A DNA stretch of 64,000 nucleotides, from assembly GCF_042662225.1 (NCBI RefSeq), contig NZ_JBHSYQ010000008.1, positions 1 to 64,000 on the forward strand. The letters run 5' to 3'. This DNA comes from Nibribacter roseus. Lineage in GTDB: Bacteria; Bacteroidota; Bacteroidia; Cytophagales; Hymenobacteraceae. A model generated the notes under the pieces. The model searched no databases, was not told the DNA's origin, and worked only from the letters and a program-made list of their open reading frames with translations. Shown here one piece after another: positions 14,578 through 24,086 of the stretch; positions within the stretch are counted from its first letter, which is position 1; each line of letters begins with the position of its first letter. The position numbers were made by a program, and so were the translations under genes.

Positions 14578-16155
14578 TTATTTGATGTAGGCATCCCAAC
14601 CAGCATAACTTTGGGTTTTAGGACCTAGCGGAATGGAAAGAACGGCTGTCAGCACTCCAAGGGCAGCTCCTGCTATTTTAAGTCCTATTGGGCTCTCTCC
14701 CAGAAACCAAGGTGCTATCGCCACTCCAAGACCAAGCAGCACGTTCAGGTAACGCCCCAAACGCAGCGGCTCGCCCATGCTGAACACTGATATGACCACA
14801 ATCAAGGCACCGCCTAAATGGAACACATGCGCCACCATATCTTTGATGCTCACCCCAAACAAGGCTGGCCCAAACATCATGGCCGCGCCTAACAGAGTGG
14901 CGAAAGTTAACGTCCAGGGGAAACTCATGCCCCAAATGGAGGCACTGAAAACGGAGTTAGGTTTATGGGGAAATTTCATCAGCTCCGGCGACATGTCTTT
15001 GGCGTCGCTCTCAATGGTTCCGCCCTTCCAGAACACTTTCCAGAAGTTCTCGCCCTGCTTCACTTTCTTTTTCATGAACTGGCCCATGGCAATCACCTCG
15101 TCTACTTCCAGCGGAATCATAGGAATCATGATGATAGCCGCCAACAGGCAGAACGTACACCAAGCCCCCACAATGACCGGTTGGCTGATGACCAGAAATA
15201 TGTGCACCATCCCGAGCGGGATCACCAGAATACCGAACAGGGCCACCATCCAAGGCATGGTGCGCCAGCGGCTGGGTGCCCCCATGAACCCCATCAGAAA
15301 CTCCAGAGTGTACGCCATAGCCCCTAAGCCGGCGTCTGAAACAGGCAGGGAATGCGACATGGCAGAGTTGAGCACCTGCTCGCTCTGCTGGCCAAAGAAC
15401 GGGTCCCACACGGAATCAATGTAGCCTAGCTGAAAAGCGGCCAAATAGCGGGATACCACCCAACCCATAAAACCTAGCACCATCATAATCCAGCGCTGGG
15501 GCCAGCTGGAGGGGTTGTAACTCCAACCCGGTGGGGTGTCAGGGCCCATTTTCATGTACATGATCATGTTGGGCATGCCTGGAATGAGAATAGTCAAGGC
15601 TATGATCAGGGCACCCACCAAAGTATCATTGTAGTAGGCCACCGCCGTGGGCGACCATAGTACCAAAGGCGCAAAGGTGAGCCAAACGCCCACGAAGCAG
15701 CAAATCCAGAGGCTGACAGGCCGGTTTGGGGTAAGGCCGCGCCACCCGAAAATAATGAGCAAGGCACCGCTGATGATGTCGCTCCATTTCATGGCGGCAA
15801 TGCGATTGTCTAACGATAGCCAGACACTTCTGCCGCCCGATGGCTGCACGGTACCAATACCATAGTCAAAGGTTAAGGGAGAAAGAAGCACCCATGCTCC
15901 AAGCAGAATAATCATCCAATACACCCACAGGGTTTGCATGTGGTGCATGTGCAGCATTTTCTTTCGCATGTCTTCAGACATCATCATATCATGTCCTGAA
16001 TCATCATGGCCTTTGTCTTGCTGCTTATCGTCGTGCTGGTGCATTTCTTTGTTGTGCTGCCGGATTTGTTTTTCGGCCATTGGACGGGTGACTCCACGCA
16101 TGCCCATGCCTCCGCCTTTGTCATCTGAGTGGTGGTGGTTATGATCCTTTTCCAT
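14578..16155 (-). CDS. SPW-repeat / VKOR-domain fusion membrane protein
   Basis: 525 residues. A His/Met/Asp-rich soluble N terminus (1-72, with many HH, DDK and MHHMQ elements) could bind metal. Membrane segments with SPW repeats (LLSPLTF near 88; FAPLVLW near 155), a central VKOR-like domain about 205-365 with the redox motif WCTFC, and a further SPW-like membrane region to the C terminus. VKOR homologues reoxidise thiol oxidoreductases for periplasmic disulfide formation. The two loop cysteines of classic VKOR are not seen (the region reads DPFFGQQSEQVLNSAMS), so electron shuttling may differ. A paralogue is split into two genes at 20011-20969. Confidence 0.82.
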   Translation of the reverse strand: MEKDHNHHHSDDKGGGMGMRGVTRPMAEKQIRQHNKEMHQHDDKQQDKGHDDSGHDMMMSEDMRKKMLHMHHMQTLWVYWMIILLGAWVLLSPLTFDYGIGTVQPSGGRSVWLSLDNRIAAMKWSDIISGALLIIFGWRGLTPNRPVSLWICCFVGVWLTFAPLVLWSPTAVAYYNDTLVGALIIALTILIPGMPNMIMYMKMGPDTPPGWSYNPSSWPQRWIMMVLGFMGWVVSRYLAAFQLGYIDSVWDPFFGQQSEQVLNSAMSHSLPVSDAGLGAMAYTLEFLMGFMGAPSRWRTMPWMVALFGILVIPLGMVHIFLVISQPVIVGAWCTFCLLAAIIMIPMIPLEVDEVIAMGQFMKKKVKQGENFWKVFWKGGTIESDAKDMSPELMKFPHKPNSVFSASIWGMSFPWTLTFATLLGAAMMFGPALFGVSIKDMVAHVFHLGGALIVVISVFSMGEPLRLGRYLNVLLGLGVAIAPWFLGESPIGLKIAGAALGVLTAVLSIPLGPKTQSYAGWDAYIK

Positions 16156-16562
16156 TTGCAGTAGATATATGTCTTACATAATGTTTCATGCGGTGACTCT
16201 AGCATTTAAACTGCACTTCCAGACTTCTATTCTAGCAAAGCCACCTCACAACTAAAGGGGGTTGATTCGGAGCGCTACAGGCTTATTTTGAATCTCACTC
16301 GCTGCACCTGCTGCTGCTCATTATCTTATTTTACCTAGGGGCCGTCTATTTCGTTGCGCAGAATGAATAGGCATTTTATAAAACTACAGCCTGATATGCT
16401 TTTGAAAGAGGCAGAGCGAGTTAGGAAACACCTTGCTAAATCAGCAAACCTTCGCCCCTTTTTTCGGTATTAAAATGATACGCTGAACCAGACAGGCGCA
16501 CCTTATGACTATTGAAAACACGCCTGCTTTGGCTCAATTTCAGTACAACATATTTGAAGTAC
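16156..16562. other. Divergent intergenic region
   Basis: About 400 bases between the divergently transcribed VKOR-SPW and MscS genes; promoters for both must lie here. I see no strong repeat and no clear Bacteroidota -33/-7 promoter pair. Confidence 0.5.
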
Positions 16563-18365
16563 ATGCCTACATATAACCATCAACCCAGCTGTTTTTACCG
16601 TTTGAATAGTTTATTCTGGCTAGTTGCGGCCTTACTGCTAGCAGTTGCTCCGGCACAAGGGCAGCTCTTGCCTGAGTCAAAAAAAGAAGAAGCTCCAGCT
16701 GCCCCTGAATGGCCTGAAGATTCTTTGGGCCGGCGCACCCCCCGCGGTACCGTCAGTGGCTTTATACAGGCAGTAGCCAACGAAAACTACACTAGAGCCG
16801 CGCATTATCTTAAATTAGACCGCACCCTAAAACGAAAGCGGGGTGGCCCTGAGTTAGCCCAGGCTCTACAGCGCCTCTTAGATGTTCAGGGTAATATATA
16901 TCCGTACTCCAGATTAAGTGAAGCACCCGAAGGCCTGGTAGAAGACAACCTGGGGCCAAACTTGGAAAAAGTAGGCACTGCCACTCTCAACGGGGAAACC
17001 TTTGACCTTATTCTGGAAAAAACCGAAGGGCCCAAAGGTGCGCCGCTGTGGTTGTTCTCTTCACAAACGGTGCAGCGCATTCCGCTAGGCTTTGAGCCGC
17101 AGGAGTCTGAACTGCTGGTGGATAGTCTTTTGCCCGTTGCACTGCAAGAAAACAAATGGGGAGGCGTACCCATTGGGCACTGGTTAATCATTCTGCTGCT
17201 GGCCGTTCTCACCTATGCCTTCGCCTGGTTTGTGACCTCCAGCCTCTTATACCTCATAAGAATGATTTGGCCTAAGGCAGGCGAAGAACCCACTGAGGGC
17301 ATTATCAAAGCCTTTGCCTTGCCCATACGGCTTTATTTGGCCGTGTGGATTTTTGTGGCTGCCAGTCAGCAGATTGGTATCTCTATCATTGTGCGCCAAC
17401 GATTTAGCGAGGTAACTATTATTGTAGGCCTGGCTGCTTTGCTGCTACTGCTGTGGCAATTGATTGATGCCGTTTCAAGGTTCAGTGAACGGCGGCTTAC
17501 CCGCCGGGGCAATATGGCCGGCGTCTCTGCGGTGCTGTTTTTTAAGAGAGGGATAAAGATTGCCTTTTTTGCCTTCGGTTTTATTGTGTTGCTCGATTCA
17601 CTGGGGTTTGATGTGACCGCCGGTATTGCCGCCCTGGGTATTGGTGGTATTGCGCTTGCGCTGGGCGCCCAGAAAACCGTGGAGAATTTTGTAGGCAGCG
17701 TCACGCTCATAGCCGACCAGCCGGTGCGCGTGGGCGACTTCTGTAAGGTAGGCGACATAGTAGGTACCGTTGAGCAGATTGGCATGCGCTCTACCCGCCT
17801 CCGGACGTTGAACCGCACTATTGTCACCATTCCCAATGGAGAGTTTTCTTCTTTGAAGATTGAGAACTTTGCCCATCGTGACCAGTTTCTGTTTAACCCC
17901 ACTTTTGGCCTGCGGTTTGAGACTACACCCGAGCAAATCAGATACCTGTTGGTAGAGCTCCGGTCAATTTTATACGCCCACCCCAAAGTAGACCCGGAGC
18001 CAGCCCGCATCAGGTTTACTAAAATTGGGGCAGATTCTCTTAACCTGGAGGTATTCGCCTACATACACGCTGCCGATTTCAGCGGGTTTCTGGAGGTGCA
18101 GGAAGACATTCTGCTGCGCATGATGGACATAATTGAAGCCAGCGGCACCGGCTTTGCCTTCCCTTCGCAAACCCTGTATTTGGCCAGAGACAAAGGTCTG
18201 TCAGAAGAAAAAGGAAAACAGTCTGAGGAGAAGGTTCGGCAATGGCGGGAGTCTGGTGAAATACCTATCCCGAACTTTGACTACGAGCAGATTCAGAAAC
18301 TAAGAAACACTATTCAATACCCACCGGAAGGCAGCAGCGTAAAAGACAACGAAGCGCCAGTGTAG
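16563..18365 (+). CDS. MscS-family mechanosensitive channel
   Basis: 600 residues. Signal peptide (to about residue 34, APAQGQ), a periplasmic domain of about 160 residues, then several membrane helices from about residue 205. The MscS pore and beta domain are clear: GIAALGIGGIALALGAQKTV (about 370-389, pore helix), then VGSVTLIADQPVRVGDFCKV and IGMRSTRLRTLNRTIVTIPN. The cytoplasmic alpha/beta domain follows, ending in a charged tail. It opens on membrane tension to release solutes during hypo-osmotic shock. The ATG at 16563 is chosen because it places the signal peptide near the N terminus; an in-frame TTG lies at 16512. Confidence 0.9.
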   Translation: MPTYNHQPSCFYRLNSLFWLVAALLLAVAPAQGQLLPESKKEEAPAAPEWPEDSLGRRTPRGTVSGFIQAVANENYTRAAHYLKLDRTLKRKRGGPELAQALQRLLDVQGNIYPYSRLSEAPEGLVEDNLGPNLEKVGTATLNGETFDLILEKTEGPKGAPLWLFSSQTVQRIPLGFEPQESELLVDSLLPVALQENKWGGVPIGHWLIILLLAVLTYAFAWFVTSSLLYLIRMIWPKAGEEPTEGIIKAFALPIRLYLAVWIFVAASQQIGISIIVRQRFSEVTIIVGLAALLLLLWQLIDAVSRFSERRLTRRGNMAGVSAVLFFKRGIKIAFFAFGFIVLLDSLGFDVTAGIAALGIGGIALALGAQKTVENFVGSVTLIADQPVRVGDFCKVGDIVGTVEQIGMRSTRLRTLNRTIVTIPNGEFSSLKIENFAHRDQFLFNPTFGLRFETTPEQIRYLLVELRSILYAHPKVDPEPARIRFTKIGADSLNLEVFAYIHAADFSGFLEVQEDILLRMMDIIEASGTGFAFPSQTLYLARDKGLSEEKGKQSEEKVRQWRESGEIPIPNFDYEQIQKLRNTIQYPPEGSSVKDNEAPV

Positions 18366-18415
18366 CGGCTACCCTTACTTGAAATTTGCGGCTCCAATTG
18401 CACAGGCCCCAGACC

Positions 18416-18455
18416 CTGTTTTAGGCCTGATTTTCTTAAAACAGACCCAAAACAG
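18416..18455. repeat. Dispersed palindrome, copy 4
   Basis: CTGTTTTAGGCCTGATTTTC, then AAAACAGACCCAAAACAG, just downstream of the MscS gene; may act in transcript termination. Confidence 0.75.
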
Positions 18456-18587
18456 ACATGATAGCTATTGCACCTATAGCTAATTATTGAGTCTAAACCT
18501 TTCCTTACTTCTTGATTTACAAAACTACAATAAACACAATCAAAGAATAGGCGTACCATTTAAAGAATTAATTTATTCAGAAATAAT

Positions 18588-19604
18588 ATGCCACAAGAAA
18601 ATACTTCAGAAAAAAAGAGCAAAGGAGTAGTAGTGATTACGGGTGCCTCTGCCGGTTTAGGCAGATCTATTGCCCGCACCTTTGCCAAGAATGGGTATGA
18701 TGTCTCGCTCTTGGCCCGGGGGCTGGAAGGGCTGCAGGGCGCGCAGCGAGAGGTAGAAGCCATGGGCCGAAGAGCCGTCTATTTTCAGGTTGACGTAGCC
18801 GATGCCGATGCTGTGGAAGACGCCGCCGCCAAAACAGAAGAGCAACTGGGGCCAATTGACGTCTGGATTAACAACGCCATGAACAGCGTGTTCTCTCCCA
18901 TAAAGGAAATGACCCCGGAAGATTACAAACGGGTGACGGAGGTGACCTATCTGGGGCAGGTGTACGGCACGTTGTCTGCCTTAAAACGCATGCTGCCCCG
19001 TGACAAAGGCAAGATAGTATTGGTAGGCTCTGCCCTGGCTTACCGAGGAATTCCTTTGCAGTCGGCGTACTGCGGCTCAAAACATGCCATACAGGGTTTC
19101 TTTGATTCGTTGGTGACAGAACTGATGCACGACAACAGCAAGGTAACCGCTACCATGGTGCAGTTACCTGCCATGAACACCACCCAGTTCGGATTTGTGA
19201 AAAGCAGACTCCCCAATAAACCCAAACCAATGGGCAAAATCTTTCAGCCCGAAGTAGCCGCCGAAGCCATTCTTTACGCAGCTGAGCATGACCGTCGGGA
19301 AATAAACGTGGGTTGGCCTACTTTGAAAGCAGTGGTAGGAAATAAAATTGCTCCCTGGTTTGCCGATTATGTTCTGGCCAACAATGGCATTGAAGGCCAA
19401 CAGACGTCAGAACCAGAAGACCCTAACCGCAAGAACAACCTGTACGAACCGCTCCCCGGAGACCATGGTGCCCACGGACCCTTCGGCGACCAATCCACCA
19501 ACTTTAGTCCGCAGCTGTGGGCCACGCTCCACCGGAAAGAGATATTGACCTCAGCGGCAGCTTTGGGTGGCTTGTTACTGCTTAATAAATTCTGGAAAAG
19601 ATAA
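18588..19604 (+). CDS. SDR family oxidoreductase
   Basis: 338 residues. Classical short-chain dehydrogenase: the nucleotide-binding GASAGLGRS (about 19-27), INNAMNS in place of NNAG, catalytic Tyr/Lys in YCGSKHA (about 164-170), and the core ends near residue 250. A C-terminal extension of about 90 residues has a Pro/Asn-rich segment and a final hydrophobic stretch (LTSAAALGGLLLLNKFWKR), suggesting membrane association. The substrate is unknown. A second extended SDR (21328-22509) lies in the same cluster. Confidence 0.9.
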   Translation: MPQENTSEKKSKGVVVITGASAGLGRSIARTFAKNGYDVSLLARGLEGLQGAQREVEAMGRRAVYFQVDVADADAVEDAAAKTEEQLGPIDVWINNAMNSVFSPIKEMTPEDYKRVTEVTYLGQVYGTLSALKRMLPRDKGKIVLVGSALAYRGIPLQSAYCGSKHAIQGFFDSLVTELMHDNSKVTATMVQLPAMNTTQFGFVKSRLPNKPKPMGKIFQPEVAAEAILYAAEHDRREINVGWPTLKAVVGNKIAPWFADYVLANNGIEGQQTSEPEDPNRKNNLYEPLPGDHGAHGPFGDQSTNFSPQLWATLHRKEILTSAAALGGLLLLNKFWKR

Positions 19605-19622
19605 GCCACCTGCGGCACCTTG

Positions 19623-19659
19623 CGATAGGCGGCCACTGTGTAACAGCGGCCACCTATCG
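19623..19659. terminator. Bidirectional terminator between convergent genes
   Basis: CGATAGGCGGCCACTG and CAGCGGCCACCTATCG form a 16-base stem with one mismatch around a five-base loop, between the end of the SDR gene (19604) and the end of the minus-strand gene at 19660. It lacks a strong T tract. Confidence 0.7.
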
Positions 19660-19887
19660 TCAATAGGTCCGGTTGGGGTGATTTGGCCTGACAAGCATCC
19701 ATAGTATTAACCCAAAAGGCCAGGCAAACAGCGCCACCAGAATGGCAATAATTAAACCAGGCTTGCCCCGCCGATTCGCATCATTGTACACCCAAACAAT
19801 GCTCCAGATATACAAGACAAGTCCTACCAGAGCAAGCACAAGGGCTACAATGCCAAAGCCTAAAAAGAAACCAGTTCCGTCTTCCAT
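19660..19887 (-). CDS. Small two-helix membrane protein
   Basis: 75 residues. Two hydrophobic helices at about 7-33 and 44-64 flank a short basic loop with VYNDANRRGKPG, and a positively charged C terminus follows (VRPNHPNRTY). The arrangement resembles the phospholipase-D nuclease N-terminal-like (PLDc_N) and similar small integral proteins, but I cannot assign a function. Convergent with the SDR gene. Confidence 0.65.
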   Translation of the reverse strand: MEDGTGFFLGFGIVALVLALVGLVLYIWSIVWVYNDANRRGKPGLIIAILVALFAWPFGLILWMLVRPNHPNRTY

Positions 19888-20010
19888 AGTTCATTTAGAT
19901 TGATGTTATATATCTTTCTCTAACGATATAACGCCCAGTACGTTTACAGAAACAACAGGCGCTGGAGCAGAAGTAGATTTCTTTCTCGGTTTCTTAACAT
20001 TGAATAAGAC

Positions 20011-20583
20011 ATGACAAACAAAAAACTTACTGATGATGGCATACCACCTGGCTGGAGTTATAACCCCGCCAGCTGGCCCCAACGTTTGCCCATTGTAGGA
20101 ATGGCTATGGTAGGTTTTGGCATTGCCACTTACTTATCTCTATTTCAGCTGAATATTGTAGCCGATGTGTGGGAGCCTTTTTTTGGAGAGGGCAGCCGAA
20201 AAATTTTGACGTCAAAAACTTCCCGAATCCTTCCCGTACCTGATGCGGTGCTTGGCGCCCTTGGCTACTTAGCCGATGCCCTGGCCGGAGCCATTGGGGG
20301 AACTCGGCGCTGGCGCACCATGCCTTGGATTGTAATTGCCTTTGGTGTTCTGGTTGGGCCTTTGGGAGCTATCAGTATATTACTTGTGGCTCTACAGCCC
20401 GTGTTGTATGACAGCTGGTGTACCCTATGTCTTAGCACGGCAGTAATCTCCATTATCATGATTGGCCCAGCCATGGATGAAATGCTGGCGAGCCTGCAGT
20501 ACATGCGACGCGTAAAAGATGCACGGCTCTCCCTCTGGAAAGCTTTCTGGGGGAATAAAGAAATTGAACAAAAAGTTATTTAG
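20011..20583 (+). CDS. VKOR-domain membrane protein
   Basis: 190 residues and about four membrane segments. Starts DGIPPGWSYNPASWPQR, nearly the same as the junction that opens the VKOR domain inside the 525-residue fusion (PPGWSYNPSSWPQR). The redox CxxC is in SWCTLCLS (about 131-136). The extracytoplasmic loop that normally carries two more cysteines instead reads DVWEPFFGEGSRKILTSKTS. Followed two bases after its stop by the SPW gene, so the two are surely co-transcribed and probably act together. Confidence 0.8.
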   Translation: MTNKKLTDDGIPPGWSYNPASWPQRLPIVGMAMVGFGIATYLSLFQLNIVADVWEPFFGEGSRKILTSKTSRILPVPDAVLGALGYLADALAGAIGGTRRWRTMPWIVIAFGVLVGPLGAISILLVALQPVLYDSWCTLCLSTAVISIIMIGPAMDEMLASLQYMRRVKDARLSLWKAFWGNKEIEQKVI

Positions 20584-20585
20584 GT

Positions 20586-20969
20586 ATGTGGGCACAAGTA
20601 ATCAATGCGCTTTTGGGCATCTGGCTCATGGCCTTTCCGGCCATTTTTGAAACAGACAAAGTCATTGCAAACAATGAACAGATTGTAGGCCCAATTATAG
20701 CCTCTTTTGCCATTATCTCGTGGTGGGAAGCTACCAGAGCGGTACGTTTATACAACATACCGCTGGGGTTCTGGCTTATATTAGCCCCTTGGGTATTGGG
20801 CTATGACAATAACACAGCCTTGGTAAACGAAACGGTGGTGGGGGTGCTCGTCATTGGTTTGTCACTAGTGAAGGGCAAAATAGAAGAAAGATTTGGTGGC
20901 GGTTGGTCGGCTATCTGGTCCAAAAATCCTACACATGTGCAAGAGGCTAGAAATAATCCGATTAAATGA
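20586..20969 (+). CDS. SPW-repeat membrane protein
   Basis: 127 residues, four predicted membrane helices. Two SPW-type units are visible (GIWLMAFPAIFE near residue 10 and GFWLILAPWVLGYDN near 63). This is the part that is fused to VKOR in the 14578-16155 gene. The role of SPW repeats is unknown; they commonly sit with stress-related membrane proteins. Start ATG two bases after the VKOR stop, so translation may be coupled. Confidence 0.78.
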   Translation: MWAQVINALLGIWLMAFPAIFETDKVIANNEQIVGPIIASFAIISWWEATRAVRLYNIPLGFWLILAPWVLGYDNNTALVNETVVGVLVIGLSLVKGKIEERFGGGWSAIWSKNPTHVQEARNNPIK

Positions 20970-21327
20970 TTTTTCCTTTGTATTTGAAAGAAATATTTTG
21001 TCTCTAACCCGCAGCCTGAGCTCATGGGAGGTGTCAGGTGAGAATTAGACGTTAGGTTCTTTAGACCAAGGTTATAGGTTTATATTCTTCGGCTTTAGCC
21101 CAATTAAATTGCTTGGCTAAAGCCGATATGATCTCATTAGGAAACTTTGGCTGAAGCCAAGACCTATTCAAAGATCAAACGCAATCAGTTTTACAATTGA
21201 AAGGAGTAAAACAGCAAATCCTCTTCAGTTAATTTCTCTCACTCCTCTGTTATTGTATCTTATGAAAAATGCACTCGTAAGAAAGCACAGAACAAACGTT
21301 GAAAGTAATTAATCTAAAGCTTAAAAT
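20970..21327. repeat. Intergenic with GGCTTTAGCC-type palindromes
   Basis: Two related palindromes: TCGGCTTTAGCC (about 21089-21100) pairs with GGCTAAAGCCGA (about 21115-21126), and TTGGCTGAAGCCAA follows at about 21147-21160. No coding frame. The palindromes look like another dispersed intergenic repeat type. Confidence 0.6.
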
Positions 21328-22509
21328 ATGTCTATCTCATTAAAACCTCTGAAAGAGCAGGTAATTGTCATAACCGGAGCCTCTAGTGGAATAGGGCTCG
21401 CTACTGCCAAAGAAGCAGCAAAAAGGGGCGCTACCGTTATACTAGCCTCCCGTAACCGTGAAGCTCTGCAAGAAATTGAACAGCAAATAAGAGCCGAAGG
21501 CGGCAAGGCTTTCCATTGCGTGGCCGATGTGGGGCGCAAAGAAGAAGTACAGTGGATAGCCGACGTAGCCATAACTGAATGCGGTGGTTTTGACACTTGG
21601 GTAAATGACGCAGGCGTTTCAATCTATGGCCGCATAGACGAGGTGAGCGACGAAGACAATCGCCGTTTATTTGACACCAACTTTTGGGGCATTGTCTACG
21701 GCTCTCAGGTTGCGGCTCAGCACCTAAGACACAAAGGCGGCGCCATTATAAACTTAGGAAGTGAAGTGTCTGACATAGCCATTCCGCTTCAGGGAATGTA
21801 CTCCGCCAGTAAACACGCCGTGAAAGGATTTACTGATGCTCTTCGGGTTGAGTTAATGGAGGACAAAGCACCCGTTTCTGTCACGTTGATCAAGCCCGCA
21901 GGTATTGACACCCCTTATCCAGAACACGCCAAAAACTATACAGATAAGGCGCCTACCCTTCCGGCACCGGTATATGTTCCAGAAGAAGTAGCTGATGCCA
22001 TTCTTTATGCCGCAGAGCATCCTTCACGCGACATAATGGTGGGCGGCGGCGCCAAGATCATGAGTGCCTTGAACAAACGGTTCCCAGGCGCCATGGATTG
22101 GGTGAACTCAAAAATCATGTCAAAGCAACAATTACGCGACGAAGCTGCCTGGAACAAGGAAGGTTCTCTCCACAGCCCAGGCAATGACGGCAACATCAGG
22201 GGCGACCACAAAGGCTATGTCATGAAAACCAGCCTGTATACCCGCGCGAAAACTAACCCAATGAAAACAGGGATACTTGCCTTAGTTGCCGGTGCGGCAG
22301 TTGTGGCCCTAATGAACAATAACTCCAAGAAGAACGGACGCCACCAGGCCAAGAAAAGCTATAGCAACGGCAGACAAAACAGCAGCGTGGGCACTACCAG
22401 AACATCGGTAAGCAACCCCACTGCTACAGTAGCAACTCCACCTGTTTCCGCGGCACCAGGCTCTACCCCGGTAGCAGCCCCTACAAATCCACTGCCAGGC
22501 CAATCATAG
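21328..22509 (+). CDS. SDR family oxidoreductase with low-complexity tail
   Basis: 393 residues. SDR core: GASSGIGLATA (about 18-28), VNDAGVS, the active-site YSASKHA (about 155-161), C-terminal helix to about residue 250. The remaining 140 residues include a hydrophobic segment (KTGILALVAGAAVVALMNNN, about 313-332) and a Ser/Thr/Pro/Ala-rich tail (ATPPVSAAPGSTPVAAPTNP), suggesting membrane anchoring with a flexible end. It shares its organisation with the SDR at 18588-19604. Confidence 0.9.
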   Translation: MSISLKPLKEQVIVITGASSGIGLATAKEAAKRGATVILASRNREALQEIEQQIRAEGGKAFHCVADVGRKEEVQWIADVAITECGGFDTWVNDAGVSIYGRIDEVSDEDNRRLFDTNFWGIVYGSQVAAQHLRHKGGAIINLGSEVSDIAIPLQGMYSASKHAVKGFTDALRVELMEDKAPVSVTLIKPAGIDTPYPEHAKNYTDKAPTLPAPVYVPEEVADAILYAAEHPSRDIMVGGGAKIMSALNKRFPGAMDWVNSKIMSKQQLRDEAAWNKEGSLHSPGNDGNIRGDHKGYVMKTSLYTRAKTNPMKTGILALVAGAAVVALMNNNSKKNGRHQAKKSYSNGRQNSSVGTTRTSVSNPTATVATPPVSAAPGSTPVAAPTNPLPGQS

Positions 22510-22532
22510 GCTGAAACGCTAGGCAATTACAT

Positions 22533-22570
22533 TGGTGCACCCTCAAACTTATGGGGTGCACCATTTTTTT
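22533..22570 (+). terminator. Intrinsic terminator
   Basis: TGGTGCACCC, a ten-base loop, then GGGGTGCACCA followed by TTTTTTT. A textbook rho-independent terminator after the SDR gene. Confidence 0.9.
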
Positions 22571-22691
22571 TATACCCTAACCAAAGACGAACCGGCCAGG
22601 TGGAAGAATAACAAGGTTTTGCAGCACTTCTGGCCAAACATTCTGGAAACCTCTTTCTGCTCTCGCGTAAAAGAAAAGAAAACCTGCCGCT

Positions 22692-23327
22692 ATGGGACCT
22701 ACGAAACAAGAAATGCTGGAACACCAGCTGAAAGGAAGAGACATCTCAGACCCTAACGTGCTGCTGGCCATGTGGGAAATTGACCGCACCCTTTTTGTCC
22801 CGGAAGAGCTGCGTGAGCGGGCATATGAAGACAAAGCTCAGCCCATTGGAATGGAGCAGACTATTAGCCAACCTTACATTGTAGCTTACATGGCACAGGC
22901 TCTGCGCCTTTCGTTAAATGAAAGAGTACTGGAAGTGGGTACAGGCTGTGGTTACAATGCAGCCGTCTTATCTAGGCTGGTGGCGCAGGTGTACAGTATT
23001 GAAGTAATTGAATGGCTAACGCAACTTGCCAGAGAAAACATACAAAAGGCTGGCATACACAATGTCACCACCCGCCACGGCGATGGGTTTAGAGGTTGGC
23101 CTGAGGAAGCACCGTTTGACGCCATCATTCTTACCGCCGCCCCTCCCGCCATTCCAGAACCACTTAAACATCAGCTGAGAATTGGAGGCCGCCTTTTAGC
23201 TCCGGTAGGGTCTAACCTGCAAAAACTGGTTATGCTGATCAGACACTCAGAAAGCTATTTTGAAGAGCGGGAATTGATTCCCGTTCGGTTTGTACCCATG
23301 ACGGGCGAAGCGCAAAAGAGAGGCTAA
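22692..23327 (+). CDS. pcm: Protein-L-isoaspartate O-methyltransferase
   Basis: 211 residues, the usual Pcm length. Motif I VLEVGTGCGYNAAVLS (about 76-91) binds SAM; the Pcm-specific MEQTISQPYIVAYMAQAL precedes it (about 54-71), and AILT-AAPPAIPEPL follows (about 150-165). It methylates isoaspartyl residues to start repair of age-damaged proteins. It lies among stress-type genes. The ATG at 22692 is about 130 bases after the upstream terminator. Confidence 0.93.
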   Translation: MGPTKQEMLEHQLKGRDISDPNVLLAMWEIDRTLFVPEELRERAYEDKAQPIGMEQTISQPYIVAYMAQALRLSLNERVLEVGTGCGYNAAVLSRLVAQVYSIEVIEWLTQLARENIQKAGIHNVTTRHGDGFRGWPEEAPFDAIILTAAPPAIPEPLKHQLRIGGRLLAPVGSNLQKLVMLIRHSESYFEERELIPVRFVPMTGEAQKRG

Positions 23328-23506
23328 GACGAAAGCTCTAAGTCAGCTCTACAAAGCCTAGTAGCCAAATTTTAATTAACCAAGGCCAATGTTTTAAATT
23401 AACCATATCCCCCTTTCTTCCATTAAAAAACTAAAAGAGCTTCCATGCTATTGCTAACGTTTCCCTTAGAGACCGTATACCAATTACATAACCTAATGAT
23501 ACTAGC

Positions 23507-24058
23507 ATGATTACTGACCACGTACAACACACGCTAACTAGCATAAGCAGCGCCATCGGCAAAGGTGTATTGGCCGGCTTAGTAGGCACTGCCGCCATTA
23601 CTGTCTCACAACTGATAGAAATGCAGTTTACCAAGCGAAAGCCCAGTAGCGCTCCGGCAAAAGTGGCAGGTCAGGTAATGGGCGTGGTGCCCAGCAACAA
23701 AGACCAGGCCGCTGAACTGAGCGGTGAGCCGGTAGCAACAGGAAAAAGCAACAAGCAGGTGAAAGAAGAGCACCAGGAGCGCTTTTCGCAGATGATCCAT
23801 TGGGAGTACGGTACCTCCTGGGGGTTGGCGCGCGGTGCCATGGAAATTGCCGGCCTCACCGGCTGGGCAGCTACGGCAGCACACTTTGGGGCTGTCTGGG
23901 GTACTGCCCAGGTTATACTTCCGGCCGCCAACGCATCAGAACCTATCACTGAATGGTCGCCGAAGCAAATTGCCACAGACGCATTGCACCACGGTATTTA
24001 CGCCATAGCGGCAGGTGTAGCATATGATTTCCTTACAAAGGCTGAAAAAGAGGCCTGA
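23507..24058 (+). CDS. Hypothetical membrane protein (DUF1440/YagU-like)
   Basis: 183 residues. A glycine/alanine-rich membrane segment at about 18-35 (GKGVLAGLVGTAAITVS), a polar linker with a Lys/Glu-rich patch, a second hydrophobic region about 103-135, and a last helix near 160-175 (HGIYAIAAGVAYDFL). The pattern of a conserved WEYGTSWGLARG patch between membrane helices recalls DUF1440-like proteins, but the match is weak. Confidence 0.5.
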   Translation: MITDHVQHTLTSISSAIGKGVLAGLVGTAAITVSQLIEMQFTKRKPSSAPAKVAGQVMGVVPSNKDQAAELSGEPVATGKSNKQVKEEHQERFSQMIHWEYGTSWGLARGAMEIAGLTGWAATAAHFGAVWGTAQVILPAANASEPITEWSPKQIATDALHHGIYAIAAGVAYDFLTKAEKEA

Positions 24059-24086
24059 CACCACTAATCAACATTCTAAAACATAA

